Positions 7,652 to 16,059 of a stretch of DNA of 36,907 nt are shown one piece after another. Both the position numbers and the translations under genes were made by a program. Source of the stretch: Clostridia bacterium (GTDB lineage: Bacteria; Bacillota; Clostridia; Oscillospirales; QAMX01). The notes below the pieces were generated by a model, which searched no databases, was not told where the DNA came from, and saw only the letters and a program-made list of their open reading frames with translations. The stretch covers positions 1-36,907 of the forward strand of contig JAFXIE010000042.1 in NCBI GenBank assembly GCA_017533425.1, written 5' to 3'. Within the stretch, counting starts at the first letter, position 1. The number at the start of each line of letters is the position of its first letter.

Positions 7652-7679
7652 ATTATACAGCATTTTACCGTTTTGTCAA
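7652..7679 (-). promoter_or_regulatory. Promoter of the CorC/HlyC gene leader
   Basis: On the minus strand TTGACA (7674-7679) and TATAAT (7652-7657) are 16 bases apart. Transcription should start near 7645, giving a leader of roughly 200 bases before the GTG start. Confidence 0.85.
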
Positions 7680-7715
7680 TACATTTTGCGCAAATCCAAA
7701 GCCTGCGGATGGGCA

Positions 7716-7744
7716 TTGACAAACCTCTGCCGTCATTTTATAAT
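7716..7744 (+). promoter_or_regulatory. Consensus promoter of the hydrolase-dehydrogenase operon
   Basis: TTGACA (7716-7721), 17-base spacer, TATAAT (7739-7744). It is divergent from the promoter at 7652-7679, with 36 bases between the two -35 boxes, and precedes an AAAGGA ribosome site and ATG 7790. Confidence 0.88.
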
Positions 7745-7789
7745 GAAGTAGAATTGTGTTTTATCGCAAAAGAGGCGAAAGGAACCCTT

Positions 7790-8683
7790 ATGTTTGATCT
7801 GATTCAGGTAGCAGAGCACACGTACTATGTGGATTGCCCCGTTCGCGTCGGGGTTTGGGAGCAGGCTGGCGAGGCCATTCTCATCGACAGCGGAAATTCT
7901 CCCGAAAGCGCTGCCCGCATTCACGCAAAAATCCGCGATGCGGGCCTGCGTGTGCGCCACATTCTCAACACCCACTGCCATCCCGATCATATCGGCGGCA
8001 ACCGCTATTTTTCGGAGACCTGCGGGGCGACCTGCTGGTGCTCCTCCAAGGATGCGGCCTTCTGCGCCGTCTCGGAGCTGGGCACGGCCATTATGTACGG
8101 CGGCCGCCCGCCGGAGCGCCTGATGCTAGACCGCTTTATGAAGGCGGAGGACTGCCCCTGCCGCGAGGCGGAGGAATTCCCCTTCCCGGAGGGGATGGAG
8201 CTTGTCGATCTTGCCGGCCATTCCATGTTCCAGAAGGGCGTGCGAACCCCGGACGGAGTTTGCTTTATGGCCGACTGCGTGGCATCGGAGAAGGTGCTGG
8301 ATCGCTTTGTCTTTACCTATGCCTACGATATTGCCCGCTATCGGAACACCCTTACCCGCCTCACCGGCTGGGAGAAGGGCATCTATATCCCGTCCCACTG
8401 CGAGCCCTGCGAGGATATCGCTTCCCTTGCAGCCTATAACCTTGCAAAGCTGGAGGAGCGCCTTGCGGAGATTGTCGGTCTCCTGGCACAGCCCATGACG
8501 GCGGAGGAGCTCCTCACCGCCCTGTTCCGCCGGCATAAGCTGCGCATGACCCTCTCCCAGCGCTATCTCATCGGCAGCACCCTGTCGGGAATGCTGTCCT
8601 ATCTGATGGACTGCGGAAAAATTACGACAAAATCGGATGACGGCCGCCTGCTTTGGCTGAATTCGGAGGTAGAGACGCGATGA
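7790..8683 (+). CDS. Metallo-beta-lactamase-fold hydrolase
   Basis: 297 residues from ATG 7790, which has AAAGGA 7 bases upstream; the frame is open further upstream but that part contains the promoter. The metal-binding motif THCHPDH is near residues 60-66. Further ligands are expected in LAGHSM near 146, MADCV near 161 and PSHCEP near 203. The protein resembles glyoxalase II-like and related MBL hydrolases in length and motif order. The C-terminal 90 residues are helical and may form a substrate cap. It overlaps the following dehydrogenase by ATGA, so the two are translationally coupled. A thioester or ester hydrolase whose product feeds the dehydrogenase is an attractive but untested idea. 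Confidence 0.88.
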   Translation: MFDLIQVAEHTYYVDCPVRVGVWEQAGEAILIDSGNSPESAARIHAKIRDAGLRVRHILNTHCHPDHIGGNRYFSETCGATCWCSSKDAAFCAVSELGTAIMYGGRPPERLMLDRFMKAEDCPCREAEEFPFPEGMELVDLAGHSMFQKGVRTPDGVCFMADCVASEKVLDRFVFTYAYDIARYRNTLTRLTGWEKGIYIPSHCEPCEDIASLAAYNLAKLEERLAEIVGLLAQPMTAEELLTALFRRHKLRMTLSQRYLIGSTLSGMLSYLMDCGKITTKSDDGRLLWLNSEVETR

Positions 8684-9636
8684 AAATGGTCGTTTTGGAT
8701 GGCTATGCCCTCAATCCCGGCGACAATCCCTGGGATGCCCTGGCAGCCCTCGGCGAGCTTACGGTCTATGACCGTACTACCCCGGGGGAGGTCATTTCCC
8801 GCGCCGCGGATGCGGAGATTCTCTTCACAAACAAGACGGTGCTGGGGGAGCATGAATTTGCCGCCCTGCCCAGGGTGCGCTATGTGGGCGTTCTTGCCAC
8901 CGGCTACAATGTTGTGGATATTGCCGCCGCAGAGAAGCGCGGAATCACCGTAACCAATGTGCCGACCTACGGGACGGCCAGCGTTGCGGAGCATACCTTT
9001 GCCCTCATTCTGGAGCTTTGCCGCCATGCCGGCGCACATGACCGCTTTGTGCAGGCGGGCGGCTGGTCAAAAGCTCCCGATTATTCTGCGAGCATCACCC
9101 CGCAGACCGAGCTCTTCGGAAAGTGCCTCGGTCTCGTGGGCTTTGGGCGCATTGCCCGCCGCACGGCGGAAATTGCCCGCGCCTTCGGGATGAATATCCT
9201 GTCCTGCACGCCCCATCCGCCGGAGGATGCGCCCTGGGTGGAATTTGTTTCCCTTGCGGAGCTTTTGCGCCGGTCGGATATCCTATCCATGCACTGTCCG
9301 GCAAAGCCGGAGACGGTGGGGATGTGCAACGCGGATTTCTTTGCCGCAATGAAGCCCACAGCCTTCTTTATCAATACCTCCCGCGGTCAGCTGGTGGAGG
9401 AGAGGGCGCTGCGGGATGCCCTGGAGAGCGGCGGCATTGCCGGCGCGGCGCTGGATGTGCTCTCTGAGGAGCCGCCGGGAGAAAGCCTTCTCATCGGCGC
9501 GAAAAACTGCATCGTAACCCCGCATATTGCCTGGGCGACGCTGGATGCCCGGCGGCGGCTGATGGCCGTCTGCGCGGAAAATCTTGCCGCCTATCTTGCG
9601 GGCGCGCCCACGAACTGCGTGACCCGCTCGAAGTAA
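8680..9636 (+). CDS. D-isomer 2-hydroxyacid dehydrogenase (HprA-like)
   Basis: 318 residues from ATG 8680, overlapping the previous stop (ATGA), with GGAGG at 8665-8669. The NAD-binding loop GLVGFGRIARR is near residues 150-161. Catalytic residues fall in NTSRGQ (Arg, near 235), SEEPPG (Glu, near 263) and TPHIAWA (His, near 282). The opening VVLDGYALNPGDNPWD resembles glycerate dehydrogenase/hydroxypyruvate reductases of this family, which act on small 2-hydroxyacids such as glycerate, lactate or glyoxylate. The exact substrate is not determined by sequence. Confidence 0.93.
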   Translation: MKMVVLDGYALNPGDNPWDALAALGELTVYDRTTPGEVISRAADAEILFTNKTVLGEHEFAALPRVRYVGVLATGYNVVDIAAAEKRGITVTNVPTYGTASVAEHTFALILELCRHAGAHDRFVQAGGWSKAPDYSASITPQTELFGKCLGLVGFGRIARRTAEIARAFGMNILSCTPHPPEDAPWVEFVSLAELLRRSDILSMHCPAKPETVGMCNADFFAAMKPTAFFINTSRGQLVEERALRDALESGGIAGAALDVLSEEPPGESLLIGAKNCIVTPHIAWATLDARRRLMAVCAENLAAYLAGAPTNCVTRSK

Positions 9637-9647
9637 AGGAGAAGAAA

Positions 9648-10232
9648 ATGACCCAGAGAGAGCTGATTTCCTTCCTCGGCCTTGTGGAGCCGCTGAAGCA
9701 CCGCCTGCGCCATGCCTGGGGCGCCGACGGCCGGCAGGAAAGCGTTGCCGAGCACAGCTGGCGCCTTGCGCTGATGGCGGAGCTGCTGCGGGAGGAATTT
9801 CCCGATACCGATATGAACCGCGTGGTCGCCATGTGCCTGGTGCACGACTTCGGCGAGGCCGTCACGGGGGATATTCCCGCATTTTTTAAGACCGATGCCC
9901 ATGAGGCGGCGGAGGATGCGGCGGTGGAGCAGCTTCTCTCGCAGCTTCCGGAGGATGTGGGCGGGCGCCTTCGCGATCTTTTTGCCGAGATGGAGGATAT
10001 GCGGACACCGGAGGCAAAGCTCTGGAAGGCGCTGGACAATATGGAGGCGGTGCTGACCCACAATGAAGCCCCTCTGGAGAGCTGGATCGAGCTGGAATAT
10101 ACCGAAAATATCCGCTATGGGGAGAGCACCGTGGCCTTTTCGCCCTGGATGCAGGCCCTGAAGGCGGAGCTCAATGCGGACAGCGCCAGGAAGATCGCCG
10201 AGGAGGGCGAAAAACTTGAGAATTGCCCTTGA
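9648..10232 (+). CDS. HD-domain 5'-deoxynucleotidase-like protein (YfbR/HDDC2 type)
   Basis: 194 residues with AAAGGAG just upstream of ATG 9648. The HD metal-binding signature is present as ESVAEHSW (His near 35), LVHDFGEAVTGDIP (His-Asp near 66-67) and a later Asp in KALDNMEA near 128. This motif order is that of YfbR/HDDC2 phosphohydrolases, which dephosphorylate deoxynucleoside monophosphates. It is the last gene of the hydrolase-dehydrogenase operon, 11 bases after the dehydrogenase. The -35 box of the aromatic operon promoter (10229-10234) overlaps its stop codon. Confidence 0.87.
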   Translation: MTQRELISFLGLVEPLKHRLRHAWGADGRQESVAEHSWRLALMAELLREEFPDTDMNRVVAMCLVHDFGEAVTGDIPAFFKTDAHEAAEDAAVEQLLSQLPEDVGGRLRDLFAEMEDMRTPEAKLWKALDNMEAVLTHNEAPLESWIELEYTENIRYGESTVAFSPWMQALKAELNADSARKIAEEGEKLENCP

Positions 10233-10257
10233 CAGGCGATTTTCAGAGGAGTATAAT
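10229..10257 (+). promoter_or_regulatory. Consensus promoter of the aromatic amino acid operon
   Basis: TTGACA (10229-10234), 17-base spacer, TATAAT (10252-10257). Transcription should start near 10265, about 25 bases before the leader peptide ATG. Confidence 0.9.
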
Positions 10258-10290
10258 ACTCTCATAATTTGTGAATACGGAGCCGAAAAC

Positions 10291-10380
10291 ATGTCCCGTC
10301 AGTTTTTTGCAGCGAAATATTCCTTTTACTTTTACTTTACCAACCCTGAAGTACGAGTGATTTCGCGTGCAGAAATGTAA
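10291..10380 (+). CDS. Phe/Tyr-rich leader peptide of the aro operon
   Basis: A 29-codon reading frame with its own GGAG ribosome site (10279-10282) 8 bases before ATG 10291. It contains five Phe and three Tyr codons, including the run YSFYFYF at residues 10-16, and stops at TAA 10378-10380. It lies between a consensus promoter and an intrinsic terminator, upstream of aroF. This is the classic arrangement of a ribosome-mediated attenuator: stalling at Phe/Tyr codons when the charged tRNAs run low would change RNA folding downstream. The composition matches the operon's product, since pheA is in the operon. The peptide itself probably has no other job. Confidence 0.88.
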   Translation: MSRQFFAAKYSFYFYFTNPEVRVISRAEM

Positions 10381-10454
10381 GGACTAAGGCATAGCATCGT
10401 TGGTTCGTTTACATCCGTCCGCGCAGTGAAATCACTGCGCGGCTATTTTTATTT
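10356..10454 (+). promoter_or_regulatory. Attenuator: antiterminator and terminator of the aro operon
   Basis: The terminator is an 11-bp stem (10419-10429 with 10432-10442) followed by CTATTTTTATTT. The antiterminator uses AGTGATTTC (10356-10364, within the last codons of the leader peptide), which is perfectly complementary to GAAATCACT (10428-10436), in the terminator itself; GC/GT extends the helix by two. A ribosome stalled on the Phe/Tyr codons at 10318-10338 leaves 10356-10366 free and favours readthrough. A ribosome that reaches the stop at 10378 covers part of it and lets the terminator form. Confidence 0.82.
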
Positions 10455-10486
10455 CAAAAAACACTTTCGGAAAGGCAGAATGAATT

Positions 10487-11491
10487 ATGATTGCGATTAT
10501 CCGTCCCGATGTTGAACAGCAGAAGATTGACAGCCTGTGCGATTGGCTGCGCAGCCGCGGCCTTGGCGTTCATGTGGCTGTGGGCGAATTTCAGACCATC
10601 GTCGGCCTCATTGGCGATACGACAGCTCTGGATATCGGCCTGCTGGAGGGATTGGATATTGTGGAGCGCGTGCAGCGCATTTCCGAGCCCTTTAAGAGCG
10701 CGAACCGCAAGTTCCATCCCGATGATACCGTCATCGAGGTGGGCGGCGTCAAGCTGGGCGGCGGAAATTTTGCCATGATCGCCGGCCCCTGCTCGGTGGA
10801 AAACCGGAATCAGATCCTGCAGGTTGCCCGCTCCGTCAAGGAAAGCGGCGCCGGCTTTCTGCGGGGCGGTGCCTTCAAGCCCCGTACCTCTCCCTACGAC
10901 TTCCAGGGTCTTGCCGCGGAAGGCATTGACCTGCTTTTGGAGGCAAAGCGGGAGACGGGGATGCCCATCGTAACGGAGATCATGAGCGCCCACCATCTGC
11001 CCCTCTTTGAGCATGTGGATGTCATCCAGGTGGGAGCAAGAAATATTCAGAACTTCGAGCTTCTCAAGGAGCTGGGACATATCGATAAGCCGATTCTCTT
11101 AAAGCGCGGCATTGCCGGCACCCTCAAGGAGCTTTTGATGAGCGCGGAGTATGTTATGGCCGGCGGAAATGAAAAGATCATTCTCTGCGAGCGCGGCATC
11201 CGTTCCTATGAGACGGCCACACGCAACACCCTGGATCTTTCCGCCGTTCCGGTGCTGCATGAGCTTTCCCATCTGCCTGTGGTGGTCGATCCGAGCCATG
11301 CCACCGGCGTTGCCCGCCTGGTTCGTCCCATGGCGCTGGCTGCCGCCGCGGCGGGAGCCGACGGCCTGATGATCGAGGTGCACAACGATCCCCGCAATGC
11401 CCTCTGCGACGGCGCCCAGTCGCTGACACCGGAGGAATTTGCCGATGTTGCGCGCCGGGTGCGGGAAATCCGCAGCATTATCCATGATTGA
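10487..11491 (+). CDS. aroF: 3-deoxy-7-phosphoheptulonate synthase (DAHP synthase)
   Basis: 334 residues. The enzyme condenses PEP with erythrose-4-phosphate, the first step of the shikimate pathway. An N-terminal ferredoxin-like regulatory domain (about residues 1-75) precedes a TIM barrel with IAGPCSVEN near 98, [11 protein letters not shown] near 125, KRGIAGT near 205, CERGIR near 228 and VVDPSHATG near 265. This is the AroA-I-beta type of Bacillota and Thermotoga, whose N-terminal domain commonly confers feedback inhibition by Phe or Tyr. It is the first structural gene after the Phe/Tyr attenuator. An AAAGG ribosome site lies 11 bases before ATG 10487, rather far. Confidence 0.96.
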   Translation: MIAIIRPDVEQQKIDSLCDWLRSRGLGVHVAVGEFQTIVGLIGDTTALDIGLLEGLDIVERVQRISEPFKSANRKFHPDDTVIEVGGVKLGGGNFAMIAGPCSVENRNQILQVARSVKESGAGFLRGGAFKPRTSPYDFQGLAAEGIDLLLEAKRETGMPIVTEIMSAHHLPLFEHVDVIQVGARNIQNFELLKELGHIDKPILLKRGIAGTLKELLMSAEYVMAGGNEKIILCERGIRSYETATRNTLDLSAVPVLHELSHLPVVVDPSHATGVARLVRPMALAAAAAGADGLMIEVHNDPRNALCDGAQSLTPEEFADVARRVREIRSIIHD

Positions 11492-11505
11492 GAGGGTATC
11501 GAGCT

Positions 11506-12561
11506 GTGAAGTGTATTACTGTTTCTGCCTCCTCGGCCTATGATGTGCTGGTGGGAGCAGGGCTGCTGGACAGCCTTGGCCGCATCGTGCGTGCGGTGCT
11601 CAATGTGCCCACGGCGGTGCTCGTTTCGGACAGCCGGGTGGATGCCCTCTACGGCGACCGGGCAGAATCTGCGCTGCGTGCAGCGGATTACCGGGTGATC
11701 CGGTATGTCTTCCCCGCGGGGGAGGGCTCAAAAAACACGGCAGAATATGTACGGATGCTGGAATTTTTTGCGGCGCAGGGGGTGGATCGAAGCTCTTGCG
11801 TCATCGCCCTCGGCGGCGGCGTTACGGGAGATCTGGCGGGCTTTGCGGCGGCCACCTATCTCAGGGGAATTCCTGTGGTTCAGGTGCCGACCAGCGTGCT
11901 TGCCTGTGTGGATTCCTCTGTGGGCGGCAAGGTTGCGGTGGATCTCACGGCGGGAAAGAATCTTGCCGGTGCCTTCCATCAGCCCCGTGCCGTGGTCTGC
12001 GATACACAGCTTTTGGACACCCTTTCTCCTGATTTTTACATCGACGGCTGCGCCGAGATCCTGAAATACGGCATGATCTGCGACCGCGCGCTGCTGGATG
12101 GGCTGACCGGCCCGGATTTTGACCGGGAGGAGATCATCGCCCGCTGCATTTCCCACAAGCGGGATATCGTTTGCCGGGATGAATTTGACAGCGGCGAGCG
12201 TCAGCTGCTCAATTTCGGCCACACCTTCGGCCATGCCGTGGAGCGGCTGTCCGATTACCGCATTTCCCACGGCCGCGCCGTCGCCATCGGTATGGCGATC
12301 ATGTCAAGGGCGGCAGCAAGAATGGGAATCTGCCCGGAGGCAGATGCCCGGCTGTGCTGCGAAAAGCTTGCGGCCTTCTCCCTGCCCACGGAATGTGAAT
12401 ACACGCCGGAGCAGCTGGCAGCGGTGGCGGCAGGGGATAAAAAGCGCCGGGGGAACAGCGTCACCTTGGTGGTTCCCAAGGAAGCGGGACGGTGCGTATT
12501 AAATCCCGTTCCCATGGATCGGCTTGCGGACTATGCCCGGCTGGGACTGGAGGCGCTTTGA
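11506..12561 (+). CDS. aroB: 3-dehydroquinate synthase
   Basis: 351 residues from GTG 11506, chosen because AGAGGG lies 9 bases upstream; an in-frame TTG at 11488 has no ribosome site. It converts DAHP to 3-dehydroquinate using NAD and a divalent metal. Signatures are GEGSKN near 71, the long glycine-rich block [17 protein letters not shown] near 103, [15 protein letters not shown] near 131, and metal ligands in ILKYGMI (Glu before it), [11 protein letters not shown] and HGRAVAIGM. Length is normal for the family. It follows aroF by 14 bases and its TGA overlaps the aroA start. Confidence 0.96.
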   Translation: MKCITVSASSAYDVLVGAGLLDSLGRIVRAVLNVPTAVLVSDSRVDALYGDRAESALRAADYRVIRYVFPAGEGSKNTAEYVRMLEFFAAQGVDRSSCVIALGGGVTGDLAGFAAATYLRGIPVVQVPTSVLACVDSSVGGKVAVDLTAGKNLAGAFHQPRAVVCDTQLLDTLSPDFYIDGCAEILKYGMICDRALLDGLTGPDFDREEIIARCISHKRDIVCRDEFDSGERQLLNFGHTFGHAVERLSDYRISHGRAVAIGMAIMSRAAARMGICPEADARLCCEKLAAFSLPTECEYTPEQLAAVAAGDKKRRGNSVTLVVPKEAGRCVLNPVPMDRLADYARLGLEAL

Positions 12562-13808
12562 TGATCGCGCATATTCTGCCATCTGCGCTTTCCGGCTGCG
12601 TCCGGGCGCCGGCCTCCAAATCGGCGGCGCACCGCGCCCTCATCTGCGCGGCTCTGTCCGAGGGGGAGACGGAGATTCTCTGTCCCGGCTCGAATGCGGA
12701 TATTGAGGCCACGCTGCGGTGCCTTACCGGCATCTCGGCGTCGTGCGAGCGCACGGAGTCGGGCTTTGTCATCCGCGGAGGAAAGGCTGCGGGAGAGGCC
12801 GCGGTGGATTGCGGCGAAAGCGGTTCCACCCTGCGTTTTCTCATTCCCGTGGCGGCGGCCTTAGGCACGCAGTGCGATTTTTACTGCGCCGGAAGGCTTC
12901 CCCAGCGCCCCCTGGACGGGCTGCGGGAGACTCTTGCGGCAAACGGCGTCAGCCTCTCCGCCCCCGGCGAAAACCCTGTGCGGGTGCGGGGCGGATTTGG
13001 CGGCAGCCGGTTTACCCTGCCGGGCAATATTTCCTCCCAGTTTGTCAGCGGGCTTCTCTTTGCCCTGCCGCTGCTGCCAAATGGGGGCGAAATTCGCATA
13101 GAGGGCCCCCTTTCCAGCGCAAATTATGTGGAAATGACACTGCAGGCGCTGAAGCAATTCGGCATTTCCGTCACGCGCACGCCGGAGGGGTTCTCCCTTC
13201 CCGGCGGCTGCCGCTATAAGACCCCCGGCCGCCTCTCCATCGAGGGGGATTGGTCGGGCGCAGCCTTCTGGCTGTGTGCCGGACAGGCGGTATCCGGGCT
13301 TTCTGCCCATTCCGCCCAGGGCGACCGGGCCATTCTGGATGTTCTTGCCCGCATGGGCGCAGAAATTGACCGCACGGAGGATACCGTTTCCGCCCGCGGC
13401 GCCCTTTGCGGCACGGTGGTGGATGCCGATCCCATTCCCGATCTCGTTCCGCCCATTGCGGCGGCGGCGGTGCACGCGGCGGGGGAGACCCGCATCGTCA
13501 ATGCCGCCCGCCTGCGGGATAAGGAAAGCGATCGTCTCCGCACCACGGCGGCGGCACTCAATGCCCTCGGCGCCCGGGTGGAGGAGCTGCCCGACGGTCT
13601 CATCATTTCCGGCGGCAAGCCCCTGACCGGCGGAACCTGCGATTCCTGCGGGGATCACCGCATCGCCATGGCGGCGGCGGTGGGCGCCCTGCGGGCCGAA
13701 GGGGAGAGCCACATTCTCGGCGCGGAATGCGTGGCAAAGTCCTATCCCGGCTTTTGGCGGGATCTTGCCCGGCTGGGTGGCCGGGTCACTCTGGAAGAAG
13801 GAGCGTAA
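12561..13808 (+). CDS. aroA: 3-phosphoshikimate 1-carboxyvinyltransferase (EPSP synthase)
   Basis: 415 residues from ATG 12561 (TGATG overlap with aroB, GGAGG seven bases upstream). It transfers the enolpyruvyl group of PEP to shikimate-3-phosphate. Motifs: ASKSAAHRAL near residue 17, DCGESGSTLRFL near 87, PGNISSQFVSGLL near 153, RLRDKESDRL near 313 and CGDHRIAMAAAVGAL near 367. The length is slightly below the usual 425-440 residues but all substrate-contact motifs are present. Codon use is strongly GC-rich. Confidence 0.96.
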   Translation: MIAHILPSALSGCVRAPASKSAAHRALICAALSEGETEILCPGSNADIEATLRCLTGISASCERTESGFVIRGGKAAGEAAVDCGESGSTLRFLIPVAAALGTQCDFYCAGRLPQRPLDGLRETLAANGVSLSAPGENPVRVRGGFGGSRFTLPGNISSQFVSGLLFALPLLPNGGEIRIEGPLSSANYVEMTLQALKQFGISVTRTPEGFSLPGGCRYKTPGRLSIEGDWSGAAFWLCAGQAVSGLSAHSAQGDRAILDVLARMGAEIDRTEDTVSARGALCGTVVDADPIPDLVPPIAAAAVHAAGETRIVNAARLRDKESDRLRTTAAALNALGARVEELPDGLIISGGKPLTGGTCDSCGDHRIAMAAAVGALRAEGESHILGAECVAKSYPGFWRDLARLGGRVTLEEGA

Positions 13809-13813
13809 GTAAC

Positions 13814-14899
13814 ATGGCTTCATCCTTTGGAAATCGTGTGAAGATCACAATATTCGGTCAGTCCCATTCCGCCGGCATCGGTGTTACGGTGGAGGGACTT
13901 CCCGTGGGTGAGCGCGTTGATATGGATGCCCTCGCGGCCTTCCTTTCCCGCCGGGCTCCCGGGGGAGAGCTGGCAACGCCGCGAAAAGAGCCGGATCTGC
14001 CGGAAATCCTCAGCGGCCTTGTGGATTGCGTCACCTGCGGCGCGCCCCTAACGGCCATCATCCGCAACACCAACACCCGCAGCGGCGATTATGCCGCCAT
14101 TGCAAACACCCCGCGCCCCGGCCACGCCGATTATACGGCGGAGGTAAGATACGGAGGCTTCCAGGATAAGGCGGGCGGCGGCCATTTTTCCGGCCGTCTG
14201 ACGGCGCCGCTGTGCATCGCCGGCGGCATTGCCCTGCAGATGCTTTCCCACCGCGGGGTGGAAATCGGCGCCCATATTTCAGCCCTGGGCGGGGTGAAGG
14301 ACACCCCGTTTGACCCCGCATCTGTCAGCCGGGATGAGCTTTTGGCGGTGAAATCGGCCGCATTCCCCACCCTTTCCGGGACTGCCGGAGAGGCCATGTG
14401 CGAGAAAATCCGCGCCGTCCGGGCAGCGGGGGACTCGGTGGGCGGCATTATCGAATGCGCTGCCGTCGGCTTGCCTGCGGGCATCGGAGATCCCATGTTT
14501 GACGGCATGGAAAACCGCATTGCCGGGCTGGTTTTCGGCATTCCCGCCGTCAAGGGCGTGGAATTCGGCGCAGGCTTTGCCGTGGCCGATATGACCGGAT
14601 CGGAAAACAACGACCCCTTTATCGAAACCGACGAGGGCATCCGCACGGCGGGCAATAACCACGGCGGCATCCTCGGCGGCATCACCTCCGGCATGCCCCT
14701 CATCTTCCGCGCCGCCTTTAAGCCCACCCCCTCCATCGCAAGAGAGCAGCAGACGGTGGATATGATCCATGGCGGCGCGGCGACCCTTGCGGTGCGCGGT
14801 CGGCATGACCCCTGCATTCTGCCGAGAGCCGTGCCCTGTGTTGAGGCGGCGGCAGCGCTCGCAATTCTTGACGCCTGGTGCGAAACAAATTGGATGTAA
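13814..14899 (+). CDS. aroC: Chorismate synthase
   Basis: 361 residues from ATG 13814 with AAGGAG upstream. It converts EPSP to chorismate with reduced FMN, without net oxidation. Motifs: FGQSHSAGIGVTVEGLP near residue 14, RNTNTRSGDY near 84, RPGHADYT near 99, GGGHFSGRLTA near 121, GIRTAGNNHGGILGGITSG near 276 and RGRHDPCILPRAVP near 329. It supplies the substrate of the pheA product encoded next. Confidence 0.97.
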   Translation: MASSFGNRVKITIFGQSHSAGIGVTVEGLPVGERVDMDALAAFLSRRAPGGELATPRKEPDLPEILSGLVDCVTCGAPLTAIIRNTNTRSGDYAAIANTPRPGHADYTAEVRYGGFQDKAGGGHFSGRLTAPLCIAGGIALQMLSHRGVEIGAHISALGGVKDTPFDPASVSRDELLAVKSAAFPTLSGTAGEAMCEKIRAVRAAGDSVGGIIECAAVGLPAGIGDPMFDGMENRIAGLVFGIPAVKGVEFGAGFAVADMTGSENNDPFIETDEGIRTAGNNHGGILGGITSGMPLIFRAAFKPTPSIAREQQTVDMIHGGAATLAVRGRHDPCILPRAVPCVEAAAALAILDAWCETNWM

Positions 14900-14913
14900 A
14901 GTGAGAGATCAGC

Positions 14914-16059
14914 ATGGAACTGAAAGATATTCGTTGTGAAATTGACAAAATCGACGAGGAGCTTGTCAAGCTCTTCTGCCGCCGGATGGACATTGCCGCC
15001 GATGTAGCGGCCTGCAAGAAGGAAATGGGTCTTCCCGTGTACGATCCAGCCCGGGAGCGCGACAAGCTCTGCGGTGTGGCGGATGCGGCGGGGGAGGAGA
15101 ACCGCACGGCGGTGTGCGCCCTGTATGAGCTGCTTTTCGAGCTTTCCCGTGCAAAGCAGGACGGCATTCTCTGCCCTGCCTCCGAGCTGGAGCGCGCCAT
15201 TGCGGCTGCCCGGGAGTCCACGCCGGAGCTCTTCCCGGCACGGGCACAGGTGGCCTGCATGGGCGTCGAGGGCGCCTATGCCCAGATCGCCTGCGAAAAG
15301 CTCTTTTCTCTGCCCGGCATCGTCTACTGCCGCAATTTCAAGAGCGTTCTGGCCGCTGTCCGGGACGGTCTGTGTCGCTACGGCGTGCTGCCCATTGAAA
15401 ATTCCACCGCAGGCTCTGTCAAAGAGGTGGCAGATCTCGTGGCGGAATCGGGAATGTATATCGTGCGCAGCGTCCGCCTGAAGGTGGATCACTGCCTCGT
15501 GGCGAAGAAGGGCTGCACCCTTTCCGGCATCCGGGAGATATATTCCCATCCCCAGGCCATTGCCCAGTGCGACCACTTCCTGCATGGGCTCAAGGATGTC
15601 CGCATCACCCCCTGCGAGAATACGGCGATGGCTGCGCGCATGGTGGCGGAGCCGGAGCGCAAGGATGTGGCCGCCCTTTCCTCGGCAAACTGCGCCGGTC
15701 TCTACGGCCTTGCCGTGCTGCAGGACGATGTGCAGGATCGCGCCAACAACTACACCCGCTTTGTCTGCATCTCCAAGGAGCTGGAAATCTATCCCGGCGC
15801 CGACCGCACGAGCATTATGCTGGCGCTGCCCAACAAGCCCGGCGCTCTCTACCGTGTCCTGGCTCGCTTCTCCGCCCTGGGCGTCAATATGGTCAAGCTG
15901 GAAAGCCGCCCCGTGCCGGAGCGCGATTTTGAATTTGTATTCTATCTGGATCTCGATAAGCCCGTCGTGGCGCCGGAGCTGACCGCCCTGCTGCGGGAGC
16001 TTTCCGGCTCCTGCCGCGAGTTCCGCTACCTCGGCAGCTATTCGGAGATGAACGGCTGA
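14914..16059 (+). CDS. pheA: Bifunctional chorismate mutase / prephenate dehydratase
   Basis: 381 residues in three parts. An AroQ-class chorismate mutase occupies about residues 1-85 (IRCEIDKIDEELVKLFCRRM, then YDPARE). Prephenate dehydratase spans about 110-285, with GVEGAYAQIA, LPIENSTAGSV and NNYTRF. A C-terminal ACT domain (about 296-380) carries KPGALYRVLARF and the LESRP Phe-binding motif, so inhibition by phenylalanine is expected. The enzyme turns chorismate into phenylpyruvate. Its presence explains why the operon leader is rich in Phe codons. Its TGA overlaps the aroE ATG. Confidence 0.96.
   Translation: MELKDIRCEIDKIDEELVKLFCRRMDIAADVAACKKEMGLPVYDPARERDKLCGVADAAGEENRTAVCALYELLFELSRAKQDGILCPASELERAIAAARESTPELFPARAQVACMGVEGAYAQIACEKLFSLPGIVYCRNFKSVLAAVRDGLCRYGVLPIENSTAGSVKEVADLVAESGMYIVRSVRLKVDHCLVAKKGCTLSGIREIYSHPQAIAQCDHFLHGLKDVRITPCENTAMAARMVAEPERKDVAALSSANCAGLYGLAVLQDDVQDRANNYTRFVCISKELEIYPGADRTSIMLALPNKPGALYRVLARFSALGVNMVKLESRPVPERDFEFVFYLDLDKPVVAPELTALLRELSGSCREFRYLGSYSEMNG

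Noticed and set aside
10258-10454. A T-box leader upstream of aroF
   Set aside because: No T-box core or specifier stem was recognised, and the Phe/Tyr leader peptide with antiterminator explains the region better.
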